Assembly: GCF_036898095.1 (NCBI RefSeq)
Contig: NC_090768.1
Location: forward strand, 51,540,556 to 51,604,555
Direction: 5' to 3'
Length of the DNA: 64,000 bases
Source: Palaemon carinicauda
Taxonomy: Eukaryota; Arthropoda; Malacostraca; Decapoda; Palaemonidae
Both the position numbers and the translations under genes were made by a program. Position 1 is the first letter of the stretch. Every line of letters starts with the position of its first letter. Below the pieces are notes generated by a model. The model saw nothing but the letters and a program-made list of their open reading frames with translations, searched no databases and was not told where the DNA came from. Shown piece after piece: positions 1 to 11,460 of this stretch.

Positions 1-178
1 AAGGGAAGGTGGTGCAAGGTTGAATGTCATGTTGAATGGAGAGTTACTTGAGGAGGTGGATCAGTTTAAGTACTTGGGGTCTATTGTTGCAGCAAATGGT
101 GGAGTGGAAGCAGATGTACGTCAGAGAGTGAATGAAGGTTGCAAAGTGTTGGGGGCAGTTAAGGGAGTAGTAAAAAAT
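1..178 (+). mobile_element. LINE copy 1, 5' piece (RT C-terminal part), cut by element A
   Basis: This is the left piece of a non-LTR retrotransposon that continues off the window. It encodes the end of the reverse transcriptase thumb region (motif FKYLGS at about 68-85) and matches 50554-50731 of the longer LINE copy almost base for base. The match stops at about 178 in a run of A followed by T. It resumes at 8167-8170, so the two pieces are one LINE copy split by the 8-kb element A. Confidence 0.9.
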
Positions 179-544
179 GACAAATTCGAAGATAATTTGT
201 ATTTTTCCTAACCATACAAACCTTAGCTATTTACAAAGGGTTATTACTTTTAGCGTAGCTGAAATGGCGAGCCATTAGAATTTAACGAGGGTGTATTACC
301 CCCGCGCTAGTTAGCGGGGGGGTAGGGGAGTGGTAGCTAGCTACCCCTCCTCCCCCTCACACACAGGTGAATACTCACTTTCACTTAGAGGTAGGACTTG
401 TCTTGGGGGACAGGGCTGGCGGGCAAATATGTGTAAATAGCTAAGGTTTGTATGGTTAGGAAAAATACAAATTATCTTCGAATTTGTCATTTGTTCCGTA
501 ACCGAAATACAAACCACGCTATTTACAAAGGGTGACTTATCCCT
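177..544. repeat. Element A far terminus: 59-bp perfect inverted repeat plus complementary region
   Basis: Positions 177-235 and 432-490 are exact reverse complements over 59 bases. Between them, 237-390 is the reverse complement of about 7987-8130 in the opposite terminus, including the TAGCTAGCTACC palindrome and the C-rich tract. Positions 491-535 are the reverse complement of the very end of the element (8120-8167). This is the inverted terminal repeat plus internal complementary region layout known from DIRS retrotransposons. Confidence 0.8.
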
Positions 545-1009
545 TAGGAAGGGTGGAAAGTCCCCAGCCATACTGGCTTTGGCTTTACCCGGGGACTCAG
601 AATCCGAGTGAGTCGCACTCGAGAAAAGGAGTCCCTGCACCTCACAAGTTCCTTGCACCGCAAGGAACCATGTGGCCTACGTAAGCTTGTGTGTGAAGGA
701 AGAAGTGTGACCCGTCCTAGGCAGTTGACCTGGAGTTCCAGAAGGAACTCTGGGTTAGGACGTTCCCAATACCACCTCGTCAGGGTATGGGGGACGCGAC
801 AGTATTGACTCAATACTCGGAACACAAGGAAGCATGGTTTACCTGCAGAGGTTCGAGGTCAGCTATGCAGAGACCAGGATGCTGCTTCCCCGTAGAGGGG
901 ATGATGAAGAAAGAAGTAAGGGCCAGACATACTTCTTTCGTTCATGCAGACTAAAACCTGATAACAATGCCCTCAACCTTCTGCTACCTGTCCAAAAAGG
1001 AGCCTGAGG

Positions 1010-2280
1010 TTATACCAGCTGTTGTGTAGCCACCACAGAGCGATAGAAAACGTATCGAGACTCCTGTGGGTCACGCCCTGCAGGAAGCGGGCTGCGAAGG
1101 TCATCAGACGCTTCCAGACTCCAGCTTGTAGCACCTGCGTCACAGAGTAGTATTACTCGAAGGCGAGGGACGTTGCGATGTATCCAACATCGTGCTGTAG
1201 GGCGACGTGACGGGGGAGGGTCTGAAGACAGGTCGAGATGAATGTCCTTGAGTCCGGGCTGAAGAGGTATACTGGTGACTCTCCCCCCATGTCCTCCTTG
1301 TGTTCCCAAATCGGCTGCAACTGAGGCCAAACTGCAGCTGTTCCCAGCGCTAACCTCTCGATTCCTGTACTGGCAAGAAAGAGAAGGTCTTGGGACATCA
1401 GACACAGAATGGAGACTCAAAATCTTGAATGAATCGGACCGAAGGGTCGGGACCCTCAGATTCTGAGTCTAGCCAACAACTCAGGAGCGAGCCTGAATGT
1501 TGCCTTCCCCTCTTCCTTAGAAAGGGGGGGAGTAGTAAGAGACCAAGAAGATTGCTTACACACTGGCCGTGGCCAGAGTGAGCAGAAGACCCAAGGCGGA
1601 ATACAATCCGAGGCCTGTCGTAAAAGGGTCTTGAGAAGATCTCTTAAAGGACTAAAAGTCCGAGCCATGCTCCAAGTTGGAGGTCTTCCTCCGACTAGGG
1701 CAGGGACGATCGTAGCTTCGCATGAGCGAGGATAGATCCAGCGGGCAGGAAAAAGTTATTCCTTTAAGCCTGAAGGTCAGGGAAAGGCTGAGCGACAGGC
1801 TTCATTGCCAAGAGCGGAAAGGAGTTTCCTCCCGCCGAAAGGCAATAAGACCGTTATTGCTGGAGAAGAGGCCTCACGGGAAGAGGTATATCTCCCACGG
1901 CACCAACCACCTTAGACTCTTCACTTTGCCTGGGAGACCCCTGTGGATGACTATCGCAGATGACGCGACCTCCGTACCGCGACTGTAGCGGGTTGTCTCT
2001 TCTAGAGGAGGAAGCGTAGTGTCTCCAGGCATGAAGCCGAAGCGACGCCCCGGTTCGGGAGAGATGTCGCAGTGTGGTTGCTTGAGTAGTCTGCGCCGTG
2101 GGAGAAGCTCTCCCGGGAGTTCCGTCAGGGGAAGCAGAGGGTCCAGAAACCGTTCTGCGCATAGTCCCAGTGGAGCTCTCCCATTGAAAGGTTGACAGAC
2201 AACCTGGTTTTGTTGAGACCCATTGTCCGCAGACAAAAAGGAGGGAAGACGCAGGCGTCGAAGTTGTCCCACCATCACCG
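1010..2280 (-). pseudogene. Tyrosine recombinase relic of element A
   Basis: A broken coding region on the minus strand. The piece ending at 1010 finishes with VVATQQLV, matching VVAPQQLV at the end of the recombinase in element B, and shares the PPPSRR stretch just upstream. Around 1900-1990 a segment with IVIHR resembles the N-terminal core-binding part of DIRS recombinases (compare IARARR in element C). Frames change many times, so no enzyme can be made. The recombinase would have carried out circular-intermediate integration. Confidence 0.6.
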
Positions 2281-3439
2281 GAATGCATCTTGCCAGAGTC
2301 TCGGGGTCTGAGACTGGGGGGAAAACTAGCGGAAGCTTGAGGTTCCAAGCTGTCGCGATCAGGTCCCCCAGACCAGCACTTGCTGGTTACCCAAGGTCAA
2401 AGACCCTTAGGTACACTCTCTCTATGAGGCTCTGCTCGGATAGTCTGAGAGAAACATTCCCCTGCCTGGAATGAGAGAGCCGATGGTGGAATTGAGAGAA
2501 TCTCAATCATCCCGGTATCTCTACTGCAAGATGTGAAGGTGTGAAAATGCGTCCCCTGCTGGTTAGCATGAAGTCGACACGCAACGGGGCGACTTGGCAG
2601 GAGCGGTAGGATCTGAAGAGGGGCCAGACTAAGGCCCTTAAGCCTGCCTGAATGATGGAGAGGTATCCTTCAGGTCTTGACCATAGGCCTGGACCGGAAC
2701 ATGCCCCCCCCCCCCCTTTCCTTTGACGAGTCCGAGAACCGCATCAAGAATGTGGGGAAAGGACGAGAATATCCACTACCATCAAGAGGCTCCATAGGTC
2801 AACACCCATTGCAGGTTTAATAGTTCCGCTGGTCCCATAGGGCCAGGGAGTCCGGTTAAACATTGCCTGAAGCCACCGGAACTTGGATCGCCCCACATGG
2901 AACTTATCCTGAGGCGACCGTTCGGACTATAAACGGGTCAATGAGGAAAGAAGAACTAGGAAACGTTCCAAGGTAGGGCTGAAAACTCTGCTTGACTGAG
3001 AACAGGTACTGCGACTCTCCTCAGTCTTGCCACAGTCAACCGAAAGGAAGGCTCGGAGGATGTGGTAACAGAATCTGGCGTCCCCAGGTGGTCACCCATC
3101 CAAGTACCGACGTTGCTTAACCTCGCTGGACGGACGAGAAGCGGGGTTTCCAACGTGGTAAGGCGGTTGACTCAATATCATGGCCAGATACTCCAGATGT
3201 TGAGGCAGAGGAAGAGAAGGCTTCAAGCAAAATACCATGAGCCCACACTCATGGTCAGCATTCGGAAGCTTTTCCCGGAGCTGAAGAAGGTCGAAACCCG
3301 AGCCTACCGGAGTTGACCAGCCCTCCAAACAGCAGAGGAGGCGGAAGTCTGCACCTGAGCGGCCAAGAGGAAGGTAGGGAGAGTTCTCTGGGGAAACAAA
3401 CCTGCTATGCCACGGCGGGATAGCCACACTGCATCATAA

Positions 3440-3560
3440 GCAGGAATACTTGCAGTTTAGGCTGAATTCGACGAGCACCCTGGAAGATGGATGGAATGGA
3501 AACTGAAAGTACCCGTCCTTCCGATCCAGGGTTAAAGGAGTCCTGTCGCCTCGTTACCAG
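3440..3560 (-). pseudogene. Reverse transcriptase relic of element A (palm motif)
   Basis: Minus-strand translation around 3530-3455 gives a block of the form LDRKDGYFQFPFHPSSR. It lines up with LDLQDAYFHVPIHPSSR in the reverse transcriptase of element C, the region that holds the first catalytic aspartate. Flanking frames are broken by shifts and stops, so the wider RT region (about 2300-4000) can be inferred only from position and this motif. Confidence 0.6.
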
Positions 3561-4924
3561 TCTGATCGATTCTGCTGGTCTACGCTGGCCGAAGTTTGTT
3601 CGACAAACTTGATCAGGGCTGAGAGGTCGACTATGGACATCCCCTCTCAGATCCTTCCTTACAAGAAAGGATCGACTGAGGGGGCCGGGGGTGAAGCCGT
3701 CGATGATCCTAAGGAAGACCTTCGCCTAAGGTATGGATCATTCTGCCCAACCGGGCAACTCTGCTGATGCTATGGCATAGAGGTTCAGAGACACTGAATT
3801 CGCTGACAGAGACGGCAGGCGCGATATCCTTGGCTACTCACAGAGATTGTGCGGGAATGGGCATCGGGAAGCTGTCATTCGGATGAGTAACCTTAAGCAT
3901 CCTCCCAGCGAAAAAACCTGCAATCCTAGAGTTCGTGAACTCCTTTTAGGACTATGCCCCCCCGGGGGAGTCTCCCGTGCCATCTGTTCCTGACAGGAGG
4001 AAACTGCAATTGGACACCTTGTCCCAGTTGTCGTAGCCGATAACTTAGGCCGACGTGGTTGAAAGAAAAGGGAGCTGGAGCCCTGCAGAGTCTGGAAGAA
4101 AGCGCCTTGGAGGAGTGAAACCGGAAGTCGATTTACTCCGCACAGCAGATGTTTAAGTCTCTGTCCTTGGGCAAAGACAAAACTCTTCTCAAGGATGGAA
4201 GGGTGTCTGAGGTCGTTGACCTCCACAGATGAGACACCCGAAGGAAGCCTTCAGTCAGTGCGTCCAGATGGTACAACATCGAGCTTGTCCGCAAGTAGAT
4301 ACTTAACGACGAAAGGCCAAGGTGCCTGAGCTCGAGAGGAGGAAAGTACCCTTGATCTTCCTGTAGCTTCCTTGAACCAAACCTCGGGCCGTAACCGAGG
4401 AGGGAAAGAACCTGGTAAGCTCCCAGAGGAAGAGGTAAGCAGTCACCCCTTGTCCGATGGAGAAATCTTCAACGGAAAGCCCCCCCGCCAAAAATCCTTC
4501 CAGGGCGGGAGAAGGAGAGAGTACTCGTGCAGGAGAGGGGACCCTCGAGACCGACCTCTTGGGAACCAACTTCGCCCTGGGGGAAGTCACCACGAAGTCC
4601 ACTCCTCTCTTTCTCTTCAGCGTAGGAGAGACAGCCGCTGGTTTGTTACCCTGGCCGGTGAGTGCTGGTTTCATAACCCTCATTAACGCCCGTGCCAGCG
4701 GATCAAACCATGTCTGCTGCTCCAAGGACACAGAGTCCGAAATCCTCGCTAAGGTGAAAGGGATCGGGCGATCCTTTGGAGAGGACACGACGGTTCCTGC
4801 CTGAAAAGAAGGTGGGAAGAATGCTGTACTGACCTGTCTTCGTCCTGCACTACCAACCTGTGCTTGGATGGAGGTGATCCCGAGTGCCGCCTAGGAGCAC
4901 GCGTCCCTGCTGCTACCACCGGCT

Positions 4925-5200
4925 GTGGAATTCGCCGCGAACTATGGTCGCGCGAGGGCGAATGGTCGCGCAAAGGCGAATGGTCGCGCGGGCGCGCAGG
5001 CGAGTGGTCGCGCGGGCGCGCAGGCGAGCGGTCGCGAGGGCGCGCAGGCGAGCGATCGCGCGGGCGCGCAGGCGAGCGATCGCGCGGGGCGCGCAGGCGA
5101 GCGATCGCGCGGGCGCGCAGGCGAGCGATCGCGCGGGCGCGCAGGCGAGCGATCGCGCGGGCGCGCAGGCGAATGGGCGTGACGGCGAGGGATCGTGCTG
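4925..5200. repeat. 24-bp GC-rich minisatellite in element A gag region
   Basis: About ten tandem copies of a 24-base unit built from GCGCGCAGGCGAGCGATCGC, with variants at the left edge. The period is a multiple of three, so an array like this can stay in frame in gag. Element C gag also has an in-frame 24-bp array at 18780-18890, so repeat-rich gag linkers seem common to both families. Confidence 0.85.
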
Positions 5201-5239
5201 CCGCGTAGGTGAAGAAGATCGCTGGCGGTAAGCGATGGC

Positions 5240-5790
5240 GAGCAGCATGTGTAGGTGAATGATCGCGTGATAGGGTGCGATGGTGATCAGCATCCGCAAG
5301 AGGGCGATCGTTCAGGGTTGTGCGATGAGGAGCAGCATGCGTAAGCGGGCAATCGTGCAGGGTTGTGCGATGGCGAGCAGCATGCGCAGGTGAATGATCG
5401 CGTGAAAGGGTGCGATGGTGATCAGCATCTGCAGGAGGGCGATCGTTCAGGGTTGTGCGATGAGGAGCAGCATGCGTAAGCGGGCAATCGTTCAGGGTTG
5501 TGCGATGGCGAGCAGCATGCGCAGGTGAATGATCGCGTGAAAGGGTGCGATGGTGATCAGCATCCGCAAGAGGGCGATCGTTCAGGGTTGTGCGATGAGG
5601 AGCAGCATGCGTAAGCGGGCAATCGTTCAGGGTTGTGCGATGGCGAGCAGCATGCGCAGGTGAATGATCGCGTGAAAGGGTGCGATGGTGATCAGCATTC
5701 GCAAGAGGGCGATCGTTCAGGGTTGTGCGATGAGGAGCAGCATGCGTAAGCGGGCAATCGTTCAGGGTTGTGCGATGGCGAGCAGCATGC
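5240..5790. repeat. 135-bp minisatellite in element A gag region
   Basis: About four tandem copies of a unit of roughly 135 bases that starts GGTGAATGATCGCG at about 5253, 5388, 5523 and 5657. Each unit holds three variants of a shorter GCGATGNNGANCAGCAT motif, so the array is a higher-order repeat of a shorter ancestral unit. Confidence 0.85.
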
Positions 5791-6155
5791 GATGGCGATC
5801 AGCATCCGCAGTTGAGGGTCGCGCGATGGCGATCAGCATCCGCAGTTGAGGGTCGCGCGATGGCGATCAGCATCCGCAGTTGAGGGTCGCGCGATGGCGA
5901 TCAGCATCCGCAGTTGAGGGTCGCGCGATGGCGATCAGCATCCGCAGTTGAGGGTCGCGCGATGGCGATCAGCATCCGCAGTTGAGGGTCGCGCGATGGC
6001 GATCAGCATCCGCAGTTGAGGGTCGCGCGATGGCGATCAGCATCCGCAGTTGAGGGTCGCGCGATGGCGATCAGCATCCGCAGTTGAGGGTCGCGCGATG
6101 GCGATCAGCATCTGCAGTTGAGGGTCGCGCGATGGCGATCAGCATCCGCAGTTGA
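5785..6155. repeat. 34-bp tandem array in element A
   Basis: About eleven head-to-tail copies of a 34-base unit containing GCGATGGCGATCAGCATCCG, nearly identical to each other. 34 is not divisible by three, so the array cannot code for a repeated peptide in one frame. It probably expanded after the gene had died. There are no spacers, so it is not a CRISPR array. Confidence 0.9.
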
Positions 6156-6235
6156 GCTAGTAGCTGGCGAACCATGTTCCTCCAGAAGTGTTGGAGAACG
6201 TTGGCGTGCCAGCTGTAACACACGTGGGCGATCCG

Positions 6236-6345
6236 GAGATCGCTGGCGAGCTGATGATCGCTGACGAGCTGACGATCGCTGGCGAGCTGATGATCGCTGA
6301 CGAGCTGATGATCGCTGACGAGCTGATGATCGCTGCCGAGCAGAA
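6236..6345. repeat. 18-bp tandem repeat
   Basis: About six copies of an 18-base unit, CTGATGATCGCTGACGAG, with small variants. It lies just beyond the 34-bp array and shares the GATCGCTG core with it. Confidence 0.8.
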
Positions 6346-7979
6346 GGCTACGCGTGGAAGCCTGCGCAAAGAAGAGTCCTTGACCCCGACCTGAACCGAA
6401 GTTCTAGATCGCGAGGGCGAACGTGGGCGCACAGGGCACGTAACAGGAACCGCAGGGAAGATCATCTTGAAAGCGCTGACGAACAGGAGAGCGCTGACGA
6501 ACAGAAGGGCGCGCAGGGAAACCCTGACACGCAAGGGAAGAAACCCCGTGGGGGCAACCCTTTGCCCCGAAGGGATCGTTGTCCGCCGGGAGACTGATGT
6601 CCGTCGGAAGACCGCTGTCCGTCGGGAAGACCGTTGTCCGTCGGGAAGACCGTTGCCCGTCGGAAGACGGGATTAGACTGCTGTCCATCTGCACCAAGAC
6701 GGAAGATCGAGAAAAAGAAGTTGTAGGCTGCAAACGGAGATTCAAAAAGGCGCCTCAAGCACCCTTATAGGGAGATGAGAGGCCCTTACGACGAGGCGGA
6801 CGGAGGGCCTACGGCGAGGGAGGCCAACAGCAACAGCAACAGAAGAAACCTCCGAAGAGGAGTCTCTATGAGTGTACTCTCTCGCGAACGAAAGAGAAAC
6901 ACTTCGTGGAAGAGACTGGTCAGCCAGTGACCTAAAAGGGGCAATCCTCCGAAGAGGAGCTCCTGCAGTTGCCCAGCCCCTTGAGCGAAACTGCAGGTGC
7001 GACCGCTCAGCACCAAGAGCATAGTCGCACGAAAAAAAGGCAAGAGAAGAACCCCCCAAAAGAGGAAAAGCTCAAGCCTGGACAGGAAAAAAACTTCCCT
7101 CGGAAGGAAAGTTATCCGCCCAAGGAGGCAAGCCTCCTGACTGTTCTAAAATGAACTGGAGAGCTGTCCGTCGACACGGGAGTACTACCAGTAGAAGGAG
7201 ACACGCCCCTGACGACAATACAAGGGGGGAGGCAGCAACAGCCGAATCCCCAGGACTCAACCAGACAGCTCACACCGTTGCTATATTACAGAAACGAACT
7301 AGATCGGTAACTGTAAAAAAATAAAACAAATAATATTAGTACACATTCATTCCCCCGGGAAGGCTCCGAAGAGGAATCCCGAGGGAAAGGAACAAGAATT
7401 ACACAACAGGCACGTGCCCTCACAACCACTTACACTCGCGGAAGGAGAGCTGTAACCAAAACAGAATTATAACAATTATAATTATGTAACTATGTAATTA
7501 TGTAATTTAAAAATGAATGAACACTAAAGAAAAAAACGAAAACCCCGAAAGGAATCGTTCTACAAGCTGAAAAAAAAAACAACTACAATTAGATTCATAA
7601 ACTAATTGAGACAAAATGTACGGCGTAGCAACCCCACCCACACGGGAAGGAAGCTACAAGGGCGTAGTAAAACATAGTAAAAGGGTGAACGACCTCAAGA
7701 GAGAGAGAGAGAGAAAGACCGAAGTCAAACTCGATCGCAACCCATAAAATTAGGCCGTGGTGGCCTAACTGCCGAGGCCTCCACGTAGATATCGTACACT
7801 ACACACACACATCTGAAAAGGAAACTTACTTATTTCTATACTCAAATATATATACAAACATGAAAACATGTTTACATATATATTGAGTAAAAGAAAAGTA
7901 AGCGATTAAGTAAAGACAAAACAGACAATGGCTGCCAAGCGAGGACCAAGACAGAGACGTCTGTCACAGTCCGAGCCAA

Positions 7980-8169
7980 AAGTGAAAGTGTGTATTCACC
8001 TGTGTGTGAGGGGGAGGAGGGGTAGCTAGCTACCACTCCCCTACCCCCCCGCTAACTAGCGCGGGGGTAATACACCCTCGTTAAATTCTAATGGCTCGCC
8101 ATTTCAGCTACGCTAAAAGTAATAACCCTTTGTAAATAGCGTGGTTTGTATTTCGGTTACGGAACAAAT
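7980..8169. repeat. Element A near (5') terminal repeat
   Basis: This terminus runs from CACCTGTGTGTGAGGGGG through the C-rich tract and ends in CGGTTACGGAACAAAT. Near-identical copies close element D (9420-9577) and element B (20620-20796). It is inverted relative to the far terminus at 177-535. Confidence 0.85.
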
Positions 8170-8890
8170 AGAGGGTTGGGCATGAATGTAAAGAGAGTTC
8201 TATATGAGAAAGTGATTGTACCAACTGTGATGTATGGATCGGAGTTGTGGAGAATGAAAGTGATAGAGAGACAGAAATTGAATGTGTTTGAGATGAAGTG
8301 TCTAAGGAGTATGGCTGGTGTATCTCGAGTAGATAGGGTTAGGAACGAAGTGGTGAGGGAGAGAACGGGTGTAAGAAATGAGTTAGCGGCTAGAGTTGAT
8401 ATGAATGTGTTGAGGTGGTTTGGCCATGTTGAGAGAATGGAAAATGGTTGTCTGCTAAAGAAGGTGATGAATGCAAGAGTTGATGGGAGAAGTACAAGAG
8501 GAAGGCCAAGGTTTGGGTGGATGGATGGTGTGAAGAAAGCTCTGGGTGATAGGAGGATAGACGTGAGAGAGGCAAGAGAGCGTGCTAGAAATAGGAATGA
8601 ATGGCGAGCGATTGTGACGCAGTTCCAGTAGGCCCTGCTGCTTCCTCCGGTGCCTTAGATGACCGCGGAGGTAGCAGCAGTAGAGGAGTCAGCATTATGA
8701 AGCTTCATCTGTGGTGGAAATGTGGGAGGTTGGGCTGTGGCACCCTAGCAGTACCAGCTGAACTCGGTTGAGTCCCTGATTAGGCTGAAGGAACATAGAG
8801 AGTAGAGGTCCCCTTTTTTGTTTTGTTTCATTGTCGGTGTCGGCTACTCCCCAAAATTGGGGGAAGTGCCTTGGTATATGTATGGATGGA
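8170..8890 (+). mobile_element. LINE copy 1, 3' piece with end of ORF2 and 3' UTR
   Basis: This continues the LINE copy begun at 1-178. An open stretch (8180-8631) encodes the C-terminal end of the LINE polyprotein, with MYGSELW, WFGHVERM and GRPRFGWMDGV motifs typical of the region after the reverse transcriptase. It stops at TAG 8629-8631. The 3' untranslated part (CCTCCGGTGCCTTAGATGAC, then GGGGAAGTGCCTTGGTATAT) matches 51180-51430 and ends in short ATGG repeats at about 8880-8890. Confidence 0.85.
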
Positions 8891-9577
8891 TGGCAACTCA
8901 ACCCGTAACTGGAAGGAAGCTACCGTAATATGTAGTAGTAATAAAATGGTAAACGACCTCAAGTAGAGAGAGAGAGACCGTAGTCAAACTAAACCCCCTT
9001 GTTCCCTACGCTGGTAGACCAAGTTCCCCGTAGGGAAGGAGGAACAACGGAGAAACAGATTAATAAATAAAGTCAAGCGATGACGATTCCCCACGGCGCC
9101 CGTCGAAGGGAGACCGAAGGACCAGGGGAGAGATCGCGACCCATGAAATGTCACCGTGGGGGCCTGGGACCACATGGAGATGTTGTCGTACAAATGAGTG
9201 GACTTCCACACACACACACAGCACAAACACTGAAAAGGAAACTTACTGTATTTCTATACTCAAATATATACATAAACATAAGAATATTTACATATATATT
9301 AAGTATAAGAAAAGTAAGTAATTAAGTAAAGACAAAACATTGATGGCTGCCATGCGAGGACGGGACAGAGACGTCTGTTCATCGTCCGAGCCAAAAGTGA
9401 AGTGAAGCAGTTCACCGGTGTGTGAGGGGTAGCTAGCTACCACTCCCCTACCCCCTTGCTAACTAGCGCGAGGGTAATAAACCCTCGTTAAAATTCTAAT
9501 GGCTCGTCATTTCAGCTACGCCGAAAGTAAACCCCTATGTAAATAGCGTGGTTTGTATTTCGGTTACAGAACAAATA
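8889..9577 (-). mobile_element. Element D: 5' end of an A-family DIRS-like copy
   Basis: The sequence matches 7620-8167 of element A, including the GAGAGAGAGA run, the GAGCCAAAAGTGAAGTG segment and the terminal CGGTTACAGAACAAAT. The rest of the element is missing on the left, where the LINE 3' end begins. The simplest reading is that the LINE landed inside D and that the remainder of D lies beyond the left edge of the window. A truncated D is also possible. Confidence 0.75.
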
Positions 9578-11460
9578 GCATGTTAAACAAACACAACTCA
9601 GTCCTAAAATGTCCAAGGCTTGTGAGCAACAACCCTTACGTAGAATAAGGTGACGGTAGGCTGCCTGTACCAGACACTTGCTCACATTACCTTAAAAAAA
9701 AAACTGCCAACTTTCTTCTAAAGGCTAAAGAATGGGCTTTGTAGGGACTGTAAAATCTTCCCAATCACCAGACGATGCATACCCTTGCTTGGTAGTCTCA
9801 CAAAGCCAGAATACTGAGTTCCAGTACCTATTAGTAGTTATAAAAAGGTGCCAACACTTGTGCCTAAGATGTTGAGTTCAATCAGGAGTGAATTAAGAAA
9901 GTCTCAAATCTCTTGTCAAGAACTAACATGCTCAAAGTTTTTGTGACAAACACAGAGTCATGGCAAACAGCCACCTCCTTCAGTCCCCAGGCAGGGGCCA
10001 AAACATGGATATGCCACCCATGTCCTGCTAAGCTACTAGGGTGAACCAACACTCAAGCCTCAGCTCCCGGCCCAAGCCGTGACATGGGGGGCATGACTCT
10101 GATCCCTCAAAATGGCTCTGGGGAAGGGGGTTGGGTCCGAGGCTCGAAGCCACGAGCCAGGGTCACAGCCCTGGCACTGTATATCAGCCCAGGAGGGCTA
10201 ATTCCAGAGCCAAAACACCAGTCCTAATTGGCTACTGGGATAGCCGGGGACCTAAGCCTAATCCCAGTAGAGCATAGGCTCAACGCCATGACACAGGGTC
10301 ATGGCACCCAGCCCCATGAGTCAGCACCGGGGAACCGAAACAAAGAACCATAGCTCCCTCCCCCCCACTCAGGAGATGCCCACCTCTTCTAAGAGAGGTG
10401 GTGTCAAAAAAGCCCTTTCCTATGTCTACGGCTGACAAGACCACCTTGATTTTTTTCTCTATTTTATGTTAAAAAAAGTGACAGTCAAAAGTCAACAAAG
10501 AGCAAAGGCTCAGGGCTGTGACACAGGTGTGGTCATGGCTCCGGCGCCATGTATCAGCCACTGGAAGGCCGAAACACAGGGCTGTGGCTCCTTCCCCATG
10601 GGGACAGGAGCCACTCAGATGCCACCCACCGCTCCTAAGAGAGGTGGTGCTGAAGGAGCCATTTCCTCCAACTATGGCCGATAAGGTCTCCTCGACTTCT
10701 CCCTCTACTTCTTCATCTTAGAAGAAGTGTCTGGAGTTGGAAGCCGAAGAGGACGACAAGGAAGAGGACGACAAGGAAGAGGAGTTGGAGGAGGAAGAAG
10801 AACACTCCCTTTTCTTCCTCTTTCCAACCCTCCCCACAGGCTCTGCAAGCAGAGGAGGCAGAGGAGTCAAAGTCTGAGAAACATAAGCAATGACACTTTC
10901 CAAAGGGAAGAACAACAGAGGTTACTCGAACAGGTACCACAACACTAGAGGAGCACTGTCACAGGTAGGGAAGTACTACTTATAGAGAGTGGAAACCTCA
11001 AACCCACCAAGCACAATGGTTTGGGAGAGGCACAGGGGAAGGGTGGGGGTCAGGAGTGGTCGGTCAGAGAAAAGTACGGGAACTCTCCCCTGGCACCCGG
11101 GGAATACGCTCTTAGCTCTGGGGCTCCTAGCGAGGGGGAGCCACTGCAAACACTGACACTAGGGACACACTGGCATGCCCTTCCCCACTAGTGTCACCTT
11201 GCATACCTAAAGAGGCCAAAAACCTCCTAGGTCACACTCATCTTCAGCAGTATCACAAACGGAGAAGAGCTCTAACATCCGATGGGGAGGAGCGAACACT
11301 ACGTGCCACCAGCACCTGAAATCTGCTAATGTAGGTCAGAGGGCGCTTGCTCCTGTTACAAACAGGCCCCCTCCGGGAAAAGAACCAAGGTACTGAGCAC
11401 AGGGGCAGCAAAAACAGAAGTGCCCAATGAGCTGAAGGAAGAGGCAAAGCCCTGTCAATA
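9578..11460. other. Unassigned stretch with a diverged direct duplication
   Basis: I see no gene here. The motif CTAAGAGAGGTGGTG followed by a GCCGATAAGG-like segment occurs twice (about 10388-10480 and 10630-10735), as does a block with ATGTATCAGCC/CAGGGCTGTGGCTC. Positions 10735-10800 are a GAAGAGGACGACAAG tandem of about 18 bases. The GC-rich composition resembles the flanking transposon gag regions, so it may be an old element, but no domain is recognisable. Confidence 0.4.

Larger units (their letters stand above)
177..8169 (-). mobile_element. DIRS-like element A, full length but decayed, inserted in LINE copy 1
   Basis: The insertion has inverted ends and is flanked by two halves of the same LINE copy, so its limits are known to within about 3 bases. 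The shared bases AAT at the junctions fit DIRS elements, which make no target duplication. Gene order on the minus strand is terminal repeat (8169 to about 7980), a leader, a gag-like region full of tandem repeats (roughly 7300-4000), an RT relic with its motif near 3455-3530, a tyrosine recombinase relic (about 2280-1010), and then the internal complementary region and far terminal repeat (544-177). No long open frame survives, so it is an old, inactive copy. Confidence 0.85.

Noticed and set aside
4864..5299. Arginine-rich open frames on both strands
   Set aside because: They result from the 24-bp GC-rich repeat having no stop codon in several frames. No protein is supported.
5785..6155. 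CRISPR-like array of 34-base repeats
   Set aside because: The units are directly adjacent without spacers, lie in a eukaryotic retrotransposon and have no cas genes nearby. It is a minisatellite.
9985..10700. Possible gag gene of an LTR retrotransposon
   Set aside because: GC-rich low-complexity open frames are present, but there is no protease, RT or LTR pair and no domain motif.
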